Of a stretch of 6,521 nt of DNA, positions 1 to 4,513 are shown piece after piece. Each line of letters opens with the position of its first letter. Within the stretch, counting starts at the first letter, position 1. Source of the stretch: an uncultured Collinsella sp. (GTDB lineage: Bacteria; Actinomycetota; Coriobacteriia; Coriobacteriales; Coriobacteriaceae); contig USNX01000078.1 of NCBI GenBank assembly GCA_900556205.1, forward strand, positions 1 to 6,521. Reading direction: 5' to 3'. The position numbers were made by a program, and so were the translations under genes. The notes beneath the pieces were generated by a model, which did not search any database, had not been told where the DNA came from, and saw only the letters and a list, made by a program, of their open reading frames with translations.

Positions 1-198
1 GCGCAAGACAAACTGCGAAGTATTCCGTTGGGCGTGACCGATCCCAAGGCGCTTTGCGAGGCGTTGGAATATCAAGTCGAACGCACCATTAGCGGTACGG
101 TGTTCACACTTGCGGAGATTCCTCTGCCCGGCGGCGGCTCCATCCCGCTCACCGTCGATGTCGCCACGCTGGTTGGCGCTCTGGGCGGTGGGTCGTAA
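1..198 (+). CDS. C-terminal end of an unidentified protein, probably in a Tad pilus operon
   Basis: Frame 1 is open from the first base to a TAA at 196-198, giving the last 65 residues of a protein that begins outside the window. The tail contains a Pro/Gly-rich patch (IPLPGGGSIP) and ends in GALGGGS. I do not recognise a domain and see no membrane segment here. The stop shares one base with the ATG of the TadE-like gene (TAATG), so the two are almost certainly co-transcribed and translationally coupled. By position it could be another Tad/Flp pilus component, but that is inference from the neighbour only. The reading frame is well supported and the function is unknown. Confidence 0.7.
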   Translation, partial: AQDKLRSIPLGVTDPKALCEALEYQVERTISGTVFTLAEIPLPGGGSIPLTVDVATLVGALGGGS

Positions 199-674
199 TG
201 AGTATCCGCATGCGTCTGCGCGAGGAGCGCGCCCAAGCGACGGTGGAGATGGCAGTGGTTATGCCCGTTTTGCTGGTGCTGGCACTCATCGTGTACAACG
301 TCATGATCTTTGCCAGCGCTGTCGCGCGCTTCGACCGCGTGGTGCCCGACATCGTGCTAGCGCATGCCGTGGCGTCGGAGGGGGAGGGCGACGAAAGCTC
401 TGCCGATGCCTCGGCGACGGTTCAGACTCAAATTCTGAATGCCATGGAAGGCTATGACTTACAGATCGAAGTGTCGAGCGAGCAAGGCGCGAAGGCATCG
501 GATGGTGGCCTGCTCTCCCTATCCGGTACGTTTAGGACCTACACCTGCACCATGCACTATGAGCCGTGGCCGACTTTTCTCAGCATCGCTGGCGTTTCGC
601 TGGGGGCGCCGACAACGTTGTCGCACGAGCGTGCGGTGACGGTCGATCCATGGCGTCCGGGGGTGGTCATGTGA
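198..674 (+). CDS. TadE-like pseudopilin of a Tad/Flp pilus system
   Basis: The 158-residue protein has a short basic N-terminus, then RAQATVEMAVVMP and a hydrophobic helix at about residues 18-40. The remainder is a mixed, probably extracytoplasmic domain. This is the TadE/TadF layout: a prepilin-type leader with A12 before Q13 and a glutamate at +5 (E17), matching the type IV prepilin rule of a small residue, cleavage, then Glu at +5. TadE-like pseudopilins are processed by the TadV peptidase and help assemble Flp pili at the membrane. The ATG at 198 overlaps the upstream stop by one base and has a G-rich ribosome site at 187-192. A second ATG at 210 is possible. The gene ends in an overlap with the DUF192 gene. 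TadE and TadF cannot be told apart here. Confidence 0.72.
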   Translation: MSIRMRLREERAQATVEMAVVMPVLLVLALIVYNVMIFASAVARFDRVVPDIVLAHAVASEGEGDESSADASATVQTQILNAMEGYDLQIEVSSEQGAKASDGGLLSLSGTFRTYTCTMHYEPWPTFLSIAGVSLGAPTTLSHERAVTVDPWRPGVVM

Positions 675-1030
675 CCGCGGTCTCGTCCTACATCGTCTAC
701 GCGCGGGCACTCAACAGACTGGGTTGGACGCCGGCCGAGTTTGTGGTGGCGGAGTCGTTTGTCGTGCGCCTGCGCGGCATGCTGGGACGGCGTCCGGTTG
801 CCGCCAACGGCCTGCCGCTCGTCATGGCGTTTCCACGCTGCTCTTCGGTCCATACGTGTTTTATGGCCTATCCCATCGACATCGCCTTCATCGATCGCGA
901 CGGCAATATCCTCGCGCGATACGAAAACGTTCGTCCTTGGCGCATGTGCTCCCACCCATGCGCCTGGGCCGCACTAGAGCGTCCTTCAATCATTGTTTCG
1001 ACCCCTGCTCTCCAACGCGTGCCGGCTTAA
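671..1030 (+). CDS. DUF192 family protein
   Basis: I start this 119-residue protein at GTG 671, which overlaps the TadE-like stop as GTGA and follows a G-rich stretch at about 657-665. An in-frame ATG at 650 would add seven residues. The sequence carries DUF192 (PF02643) hallmarks: F-V-V-R-L-R-G-M-L-G-R (residues 30-40), then SSVHTCFMAYPIDIAFIDRDG (58-78, with the HT-x-F-M and ID-x-x-FID cores), and RPWR (88-91) before a conserved A-x-x-x-LE segment. The molecular function of DUF192 is not established. Four cysteines (57, 63, 93, 97) flank the two cores. I see no signal peptide or membrane helix. The coupled start suggests co-expression with the pilus genes, and a role in pilus biogenesis is only a guess. 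Family assignment is firm. Confidence 0.85.
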   Translation: MTAVSSYIVYARALNRLGWTPAEFVVAESFVVRLRGMLGRRPVAANGLPLVMAFPRCSSVHTCFMAYPIDIAFIDRDGNILARYENVRPWRMCSHPCAWAALERPSIIVSTPALQRVPA

Positions 1031-1033
1031 GAA

Positions 1034-1063
1034 TTGGCGACTGCGGACTTTCGTCATACGAAA
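1034..1063 (+). promoter_or_regulatory. Possible promoter and palindromic operator of the toxin-antitoxin pair
   Basis: A 15-bp palindrome TTTCGTCATACGAAA (1049-1063: 6-bp arms, 3-bp centre) lies 26 bp before the BrnT-like start. It overlaps the -10 of a candidate promoter, TTGGCG (1034-1039), 17 bp, TACGAA (1057-1062), which would place the transcript start near 1069 and keep the GGAGGA ribosome site at 1075-1080 inside the leader. Ribbon-helix-helix antitoxins commonly autoregulate by binding such palindromes over the promoter. The palindrome is plain in the sequence. The promoter boxes are weak matches and the binding role is inferred. Confidence 0.4.
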
Positions 1064-1088
1064 TTTGGTAAGATGGAGGAGAAGATGC

Positions 1089-1355
1089 ATGGATGTTGAG
1101 ATCCATCCGAACGCCAAAAAACACTTGACGGAAAAGCAAGTGCTAGGTGCCTGGTTCGCGGTTACTGAGTGCATTCGCCGCGAGTCGGAGGACGAGCCGC
1201 CGAGATGGCTTGCCATTGGATGGCTTCCAGACGGACGAAGCGTGGAGCTTGTCGCGGTCGAGCTTGTCCGTGGGTGGCTTATCATTCATGCCTTGTCTCC
1301 AGTCCAGAAGAAATTTTGGCAGGAGATTGAACAGGCTCGGCAAAGGGGTCGATGA
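1089..1355 (+). CDS. BrnT-like putative ribonuclease toxin of a type II toxin-antitoxin pair
   Basis: This 88-residue protein starts at ATG 1089, chosen because GGAGGA (1075-1080) sits 8 nt upstream; longer in-frame starts run into the preceding gene. It begins MDVEIHPNAKKHLTEKQV and carries RWLAIGWLPDGRSVELV (39-55) followed by RGWLIIHALSP (61-71). These resemble the BrnT strand pattern (…IG…, hydrophobic V-rich strand, R-x-I-I-S-A strand), and a charged C-terminal helix follows. BrnT proteins are small RelE-fold ribonucleases that inhibit translation. Gene order (toxin first, then a ribbon-helix-helix partner overlapping by 4 nt) is the brnT-brnA order. The BrnT link rests on motif and context and is moderate; the protein may belong to a related uncharacterised family. 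Confidence 0.62.
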   Translation: MDVEIHPNAKKHLTEKQVLGAWFAVTECIRRESEDEPPRWLAIGWLPDGRSVELVAVELVRGWLIIHALSPVQKKFWQEIEQARQRGR

Positions 1356-1639
1356 TGGGCAAGACGTATACGGCCGCTAATGGTCAGGTTGTAACGGATG
1401 AAATGATTGACGCGTGGTGCGAGTCGTACGAGCGCGGAGAGTTTCCGGATGGCGAACACACCGTTGGTGGGATCGTGCGTGGACGGCCCCCGCTCTCAGG
1501 TGAGGGGACGGCAACGCTGTCGGTCAAGATTCCTCTGGGAATGAAGGAGGCCATTCGTCGACGGGCGGCTGCCGAGGGGATGACGCCAAGTGAGTTTGCC
1601 CGTGCGGCTCTGAGTGAAAAACTTCTTGCTGCCGGCTGA
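1352..1639 (+). CDS. Ribbon-helix-helix (CopG/Arc-like) putative antitoxin
   Basis: This 95-residue protein starts at ATG 1352, which overlaps the toxin stop as ATGA. ATG 1355, one codon later, is equally possible, with AAAGGGG (1342-1348) as ribosome site. Residues 53-94 form a ribbon-helix-helix unit: strand ATLSVKIP (54-61), helix LGMKEAIRRRAAAEG (62-76), turn MTPS, and a second helix EFARAALSEKLLAA. Such proteins bind DNA as dimers through the paired strands. The N-terminal half (1-50) is acidic and ends in RGRPPLSG, and is the likely toxin-binding part. The expected role is to neutralise the upstream toxin and repress the shared promoter. The DNA-binding fold is a confident call; the antitoxin role is inferred from the overlap and gene order. 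Confidence 0.75.
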   Translation: MMGKTYTAANGQVVTDEMIDAWCESYERGEFPDGEHTVGGIVRGRPPLSGEGTATLSVKIPLGMKEAIRRRAAAEGMTPSEFARAALSEKLLAAG

Positions 1640-1679
1640 TGCCTCTGACGTGCCGATTTATAGAACCGAGGCTGTGCTC

Positions 1680-1730
1680 AAAAACTTTTTTAAAATTCTC
1701 GGTTGACCGGAACGCGTCCTTGGTTATACT
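1680..1730 (+). promoter_or_regulatory. Sigma70-type promoter of tRNA-Phe with UP-like AT tract
   Basis: TTGACC (1703-1708) and TATACT (1725-1730) each match the -35 and -10 consensus at five of six positions and are 16 bp apart. An almost pure A/T tract at 1680-1697 lies where UP elements of stable-RNA promoters sit. Transcription would start near 1737, about 26 nt before the mature tRNA. A 7-bp inverted repeat (AACCGAG 1664-1670, CTCGGTT 1698-1704) brackets the tract and touches the -35; its meaning is unclear. Confidence 0.75.
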
Positions 1731-1736
1731 AATCAA

Positions 1737-1751
1737 GCCTTGAAACAAGGC
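1737..1751 (+). other. Hairpin in the 5' leader of the tRNA-Phe precursor
   Basis: GCCTTG (1737-1742), loop AAA and CAAGGC (1746-1751) form a perfect 6-bp stem, starting at about the predicted transcript start and ending 11 nt before the mature tRNA. It could protect the precursor's 5' end or affect RNase P processing; no known family is recognised. Confidence 0.5.
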
Positions 1752-1762
1752 ACACCTCAAAT

Positions 1763-1817
<55 letters not shown>

Positions 1818-1835
<18 letters not shown>

Positions 1836-1880
1836 CCTTGAATTGACTAGGACCTCTGTAAAGGGGTCCTTTTCTTTTAT
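1818..1880 (+). repeat. 63-bp direct repeat, copy 1 (tRNA-Phe 3' end plus terminator)
   Basis: The segment from C1818 in the T loop through the acceptor 3' strand, the short spacer and the terminator to T1880 recurs at 2003-2065 with a single difference (T1859 against C2044). Duplication of a tRNA 3' end starting in the T loop is the pattern left by tRNA-targeting integrases, although unequal recombination between tandem tRNA genes would look similar. Confidence 0.9.
1849..1879 (+). terminator. Intrinsic terminator of tRNA-Phe
   Basis: Stem AGGACCTCT (1849-1857) pairs with AGGGGTCCT (1862-1870), with one G-U pair and a GTAA (GNRA-type) tetraloop. It is followed by a T-rich run TTTCTTTT to 1878. 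The hairpin starts 13 nt after the discriminator base. Confidence 0.88.
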
Positions 1881-1890
1881 GCAGCCCCCA

Positions 1891-1908
1891 CATGGAATCG
1901 AACCCATG
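1891..1908 (-). other. Inverted tRNA T-arm-like fragment
   Basis: On the minus strand this reads CATGG, an 8-nt loop GTTCGATT, CCATG, a T-arm-like hairpin. Twelve bases (GGGTTCGATTCC on the minus strand, 1894-1905) are the exact inverse of the T arm of tRNA-Phe at 1813-1824. Downstream on the minus strand lie TGGGGGC and T, which could be an acceptor 3' strand and discriminator. No D arm, anticodon arm or matching 5' acceptor strand is seen, so this is at most a tRNA remnant or mimic and not a working gene. Confidence 0.45.
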
Positions 1909-1916
1909 AGGGCGCG

Positions 1917-2002
1917 GAGCTGAGTAAACGCGTAAGCGTTTGCCAGCGCAGCTCGCAAGGCGCGTAAGCGCCGCAGCGGTCCGTCCGCGCAGCGCGCGGA
2001 CG
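1917..2002. other. Cluster of strong hairpins between the two direct repeats
   Basis: Three stem-loops follow one another. The first has an outer stem GAGCTG/CAGCTC (1917-1922/1949-1954) enclosing AAACGC/GCGTTT (1926-1931/1936-1941) with a GTAA loop. The second is GGCGC/GCGCC (1959-1963/1968-1972), again with GTAA. The third is CGTCCGCGC/GCGCGGACG (1982-1990/1994-2002) with loop AGC, ending exactly where the second direct repeat begins. There is no convincing open reading frame. The segment may be a structured RNA, the core of a small mobile repeat, or a cruciform-forming recombination site; I cannot decide between these. Confidence 0.55.
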
Positions 2003-2065
2003 CGATTCCCTTCCCCGCCACCTTGAATTGACTAGGACCTCTGCAAAGGGGTCCTTTTCTTTTAT
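2003..2065 (+). repeat. 63-bp direct repeat, copy 2 (displaced tRNA 3' end plus terminator)
   Basis: Same as 1818-1880 with an offset of 185 bp and one substitution (C2044 for T1859). It contains the tRNA T-loop 3' half, acceptor 3' strand CCCCGCC and terminator, but no tRNA 5' half precedes it, so it cannot make a tRNA. Confidence 0.9.
2034..2064 (+). terminator. Second copy of the tRNA-Phe terminator
   Basis: Stem AGGACCTCT (2034-2042) with AGGGGTCCT (2047-2055) around a GCAA tetraloop, then TTTCTTTT. The only change from copy 1 (GTAA to GCAA) keeps the GNRA loop class. It would back up termination of anything reading through the first copy. Confidence 0.85.
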
Positions 2066-2077
2066 CGAGGGCTCTGC

Positions 2078-2308
2078 GGAAATTGCGTCCCGGAATTTGG
2101 CTTCAGAGTGGGATGCGTTTTCCGCTTTGATGTCGCTTGGGAAAGCGCGACCCGGAATCCGGCGTCAGAATGGGACGTGCTTTCCTTTTGCGGCCTTTGG
2201 CGGAAACTGCGTCCCAGATCTCGCGCTCAGAACGGGATGCATTTTCCGATTGAGGCCTCGAACGGAAAATGCATCCCAGTCTTTTGCGAAAAACGGGATG
2301 CGCTTTCC
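2078..2308. repeat. Four-unit 62-bp tandem array of alternating inverted 14-nt motifs
   Basis: Eight 14-nt elements alternate in orientation. Forward copies (GGAAA…CCC) start at 2078, 2140, 2202 and 2264, exactly 62 bp apart. Reverse copies (GGGA…TTTCC) start at 2110, 2172, 2234 and 2295. The shared consensus in one orientation is GGAAARYGCRTCCC. Forward-to-reverse gaps are 18, 18, 18 and 17 nt and reverse-to-forward gaps are 16, 16 and 16 nt. The 18-nt gaps are partly conserved (TCAGA before the reverse motif in units 1-3) and the 16-nt gaps are variable. Elements are 30-32 bp apart, close to three helical turns. It is not a CRISPR: repeats are too short, alternate in direction, and gaps are related. 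Origin and function are unknown. Confidence 0.85.
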
Positions 2309-2310
2309 GG

Positions 2311-2497
2311 CCGCCTACTTCCGGCGCATATGTACATCTCGGCGCGCCATCTCGGGCCCGCCCAGATATTCCTCCCGCTTTTGCGCCACTTTGCAGACCG
2401 TTCGGTCGTCTGTCCGCACGCGCGGGTATACTCAAAACGATACTTTTCCTATGCAATACGATGCAGGCTCGGCCTGCACGATCCGAAGGGGGCAGTG
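2311..2497 (+). promoter_or_regulatory. Promoter region and leader of the GH5-like/rsmI operon
   Basis: This non-coding stretch joins the repeat array to the GH5-like gene. TATACT at 2427-2432 is a good -10; no strong -35 sits 16-18 bp upstream. Instead there is an inverted repeat GACCG-TT-CGGTC (2396-2407) ending 19 bp before the -10, which could be an activator or repressor site compensating for the weak -35. Transcription from here would give a leader of about 60 nt containing the hairpin at 2462-2478. Nothing else is recognisable between 2311 and 2395. Confidence 0.42.
2462..2478 (+). other. Leader hairpin upstream of the GH5-like start
   Basis: TGCAGGC (2462-2468) and GCCTGCA (2472-2478) form a perfect 7-bp stem with loop TCG, 7 nt before the ribosome site at 2486-2492. 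There is no T-run after it, so it is not an intrinsic terminator. It may stabilise the mRNA or influence translation. Confidence 0.5.
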
Positions 2498-3559
2498 ATG
2501 GAGAGGATACTCGGCGTTAATCTCTCTGGCTGGTTTATTCCCGAGCCTTGGGTGACCCCGTCGCTATACGCGGCGACCGGTGCATCCAACGCGGCCGAGC
2601 TGCAGGAGGCCATGGGCACCGCCGCCTATAACGAGCGCATGCGCCGTCATTACGAGACGTTTGTGAGCGAGGACGATTTTCGCCGCATGGCGCAGATTGG
2701 CCTCAATGCCGTGCGTCTGCCGGTACCCTGGTATGCCTTTGGCTCGCAGGAGTCCGATGCGTCCTACATCTCGGTTGTCGACTACATCGACCGTGCAATT
2801 GAGTGGGCTCCCAAGTACGACATCCGCGTGCTGCTTGATCTAGCAACTGTGCCCGGTGGCCAGGGCGATTCCAACGATTCGCCCACCACGCCGGAGGCTG
2901 TCGCCGAGTGGCATTCGTCCACCAACGGTCGTCATGTCGCACTCGACGTGCTCGAGCGCTTGGCCGATCGCTACGGCGAGGCCGAGAGCCTGCTGGGCAT
3001 TGAGCTGCTGGATACGCCGCAGATGAGTGTCCGCAAGAGCCTCTTCACCATGACGGATGGCATTCCGGCGCACTACCTGCGCAACTTCTATCGCGATGCC
3101 TATGAGCTCGTCCGTTCGTATATGCCCGAGGATAAGATCGTCGTCTTTTCGTCTTCGGGGCATCCCAGCGAGTGGAAGCATTTTATGCGCGGCGCCAAGT
3201 ACAAGAACGTCTACATGGACCTTCACCTGTACCATTACCGCGACGAGTATGCGCTCGACATCACGAGCCCCCGCGGGCTGACGACGGCGATTTCGCGCAA
3301 CAAGCGCGAGCTTAAAGAAGCGATTTCGACTGGGTTCCCCGTGCTGGTGGGCGAATGGTCGGGCGCGGCGATCTTTGCCAACTCGTCGGTTACGCCTGAG
3401 GGCCGCAATGCCTACGAGCGCGTGTTTATCGCCAACCAGCTGGCTTCGTTTGCGCCGGCTGCCGGCTGGTTCTTCCAAACGTGGAAGACCGAGAAGCGCA
3501 TTGCAGCATGGGACGCCCGCGCGGCGCTCGGTACGCTCGAGCGCGGCATGATTGAATAG
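2498..3559 (+). CDS. GH5-like (exo-beta-1,3-glucanase-like) protein lacking the family acid/base glutamate
   Basis: This 353-residue protein starts at ATG 2498, 5 nt after AAGGGGG; upstream in-frame codons run through the repeat array and are rejected. It has the GH5 exo-1,3-glucanase layout: GVNLSGWFIPEPWVTPSL (6-23), GLNAVRLPVPW (68-78, with the conserved Arg73), a DL-x-x-x-PG-x-Q loop (114-122), GIELLDTP (167-174), MDLHLYHY (240-247, His243), VGEWSGA (284-290, nucleophile Glu286) and GWFFQTW (323-329). Three usual catalytic-site residues differ: the acid/base Glu and its preceding Asn of NEP are Thr173 and Asp172, and the His of the DLH motif is Ala116. There is no signal peptide or membrane segment, so the protein is probably cytoplasmic. 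It may be inactive, use another acid, or bind rather than cleave a glucan. Fold assignment is firm; activity is uncertain. Confidence 0.82.
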   Translation: MERILGVNLSGWFIPEPWVTPSLYAATGASNAAELQEAMGTAAYNERMRRHYETFVSEDDFRRMAQIGLNAVRLPVPWYAFGSQESDASYISVVDYIDRAIEWAPKYDIRVLLDLATVPGGQGDSNDSPTTPEAVAEWHSSTNGRHVALDVLERLADRYGEAESLLGIELLDTPQMSVRKSLFTMTDGIPAHYLRNFYRDAYELVRSYMPEDKIVVFSSSGHPSEWKHFMRGAKYKNVYMDLHLYHYRDEYALDITSPRGLTTAISRNKRELKEAISTGFPVLVGEWSGAAIFANSSVTPEGRNAYERVFIANQLASFAPAAGWFFQTWKTEKRIAAWDARAALGTLERGMIE

Positions 3560-3565
3560 GTTGAT

Positions 3566-4444
3566 ATGACGCAAAACAGCGCCCATACGGGCAAACTCTA
3601 TGTGGTCGGCACGCCTATCGGCAACCTGGGCGACCTGTCTCCGCGCGTTGGCGAGGCGTTTGCCGCCGCCGATGCCATCTGCTGCGAAGACACGCGTGTG
3701 ACGTCAAAGCTGCTGATGCACCTGGGCATTTCCAAGCCACTTGTCCGTTGCGACGAGAATGTGATCGCCAGCCGCGCCGCCGGCCTGGTCGACCGTCTGC
3801 TGGCGGGGGAGACCCTCGCCTTTGCCTCGGATGCCGGCATGCCGAGCGTGTCCGATCCCGGCCAGGCGCTGGTCGAGGCGGCGCGTGAGGCCGATGTGCC
3901 CGTCGAAGTTATTCCCGGGCCCTCTGCTTGCGTCACGGCGCTCGTTTCGTCCGGCATTCCCTGCGAGCATTTTTTCTTCGAGGGCTTTTTGGGCCGAAAG
4001 CACGGCGACCGCGTGCGCCGTTTGCAGCGCCTTGCCGTGGTGCCCGGCGCGCTCATCTTCTACGAGTCTCCACATCGCATCGTGGCGACACTCGAAGCCG
4101 TGGCGGAGGTCTTTCCCCAGCGTGAGGTTGCCGTCTGCCGCGAGCTCACCAAGTTGCACGAGGAGGTCCTGCGCGGGCCCGCTGCCCAGCTTGCCGAGGA
4201 GCTACGTGCCCGCGGCGAGGTGAAAGGCGAGATTGCGCTGGTCATCGCGCCGCCGAGCGAGGACGAAGAGGCCGGTATCGTGCCGGTTGGCGCCGCGGCA
4301 GCGGATCCCGATGAGGCCCTGCGCGCGGATATCCGCGCCGCGCTCGAGGAGGGGGAGCCCGCCTCTGCGGTGGCCAAGCGCCTGTCTCAGAAGTATTCGC
4401 GCCGCAAGCGCGATGTCTATGCCATGGTGCTCGATATGCAATAG
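3566..4444 (+). CDS. rsmI: 16S rRNA (cytidine1402-2'-O)-methyltransferase RsmI
   Basis: RsmI 2'-O-methylates C1402 of 16S rRNA in the decoding centre using S-adenosylmethionine, which tunes start-codon fidelity. The 292-residue length is normal. It is a tetrapyrrole-methylase-fold protein with all expected signatures: LYVVGTPIGNLGD (11-23), CCEDTR (39-44), SDAGMPSVSDPG (88-99), PGPSA (117-121), FFFEGFLGRK (136-145), IFYESPHR (164-171) and a small C-terminal helical domain ending KYSRRKRDVYAMVLDMQ. The start at 3566 lies only 6 nt after the GH5-like stop with a weak AGG (3558-3560) as ribosome site, so its translation probably depends on ribosomes finishing the upstream gene. No promoter is seen in between. 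Confidence 0.96.
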   Translation: MTQNSAHTGKLYVVGTPIGNLGDLSPRVGEAFAAADAICCEDTRVTSKLLMHLGISKPLVRCDENVIASRAAGLVDRLLAGETLAFASDAGMPSVSDPGQALVEAAREADVPVEVIPGPSACVTALVSSGIPCEHFFFEGFLGRKHGDRVRRLQRLAVVPGALIFYESPHRIVATLEAVAEVFPQREVAVCRELTKLHEEVLRGPAAQLAEELRARGEVKGEIALVIAPPSEDEEAGIVPVGAAAADPDEALRADIRAALEEGEPASAVAKRLSQKYSRRKRDVYAMVLDMQ

Positions 4445-4445
4445 A

Positions 4446-4474
4446 TGGAGGATATCCAGCCCTTGCGCTAGAAT
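4446..4474 (+). promoter_or_regulatory. Possible promoter of metG
   Basis: TAGAAT (4469-4474) matches the -10 consensus at five of six positions. The 17-bp-spaced -35 would be TGGAGG (4446-4451), a poor match lying just after the rsmI stop. A transcript starting near 4481 would have a leader of about 33 nt carrying the GGAGGA ribosome site (4500-4505). metG may also be read through from rsmI, as no terminator separates them. Confidence 0.35.
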
Positions 4475-4513
4475 CATCCTCTGTATGCAACGTTTTTCTG
4501 GAGGACAAACCCC

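Noticed and set aside
2078..2308. CRISPR array
   Set aside because: The 14-nt elements alternate in direction, gaps are only 16-18 nt and partly conserved, and no cas genes are present.
2108..2497. N-terminal extension of the GH5-like protein by 130 codons
   Set aside because: The extension reads through the repeat array and promoter; the GH5 homology begins at the ATG at 2498, which has an AAGGGGG ribosome site.
2028..2498. 156-codon plus-strand open frame through the terminator and the 62-bp array
   Set aside because: It begins inside a terminator and is built from the repeat units, whose 62-bp period is not a multiple of three, so no protein repeat is preserved; there is no ribosome site.
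2840..3586. 248-codon minus-strand open frame opposite the GH5-like gene
   Set aside because: Arg- and Ala-rich shadow of a well-supported plus-strand gene, with no domain or ribosome site.
4445..4513. T-box or other riboswitch before metG
   Set aside because: The gap is only 69 nt, too short for a T-box, and lacks the T-box sequence; GAGGAT/ATCCTC pairing across 4448-4482 has a 20-nt loop and no adjacent T-run.
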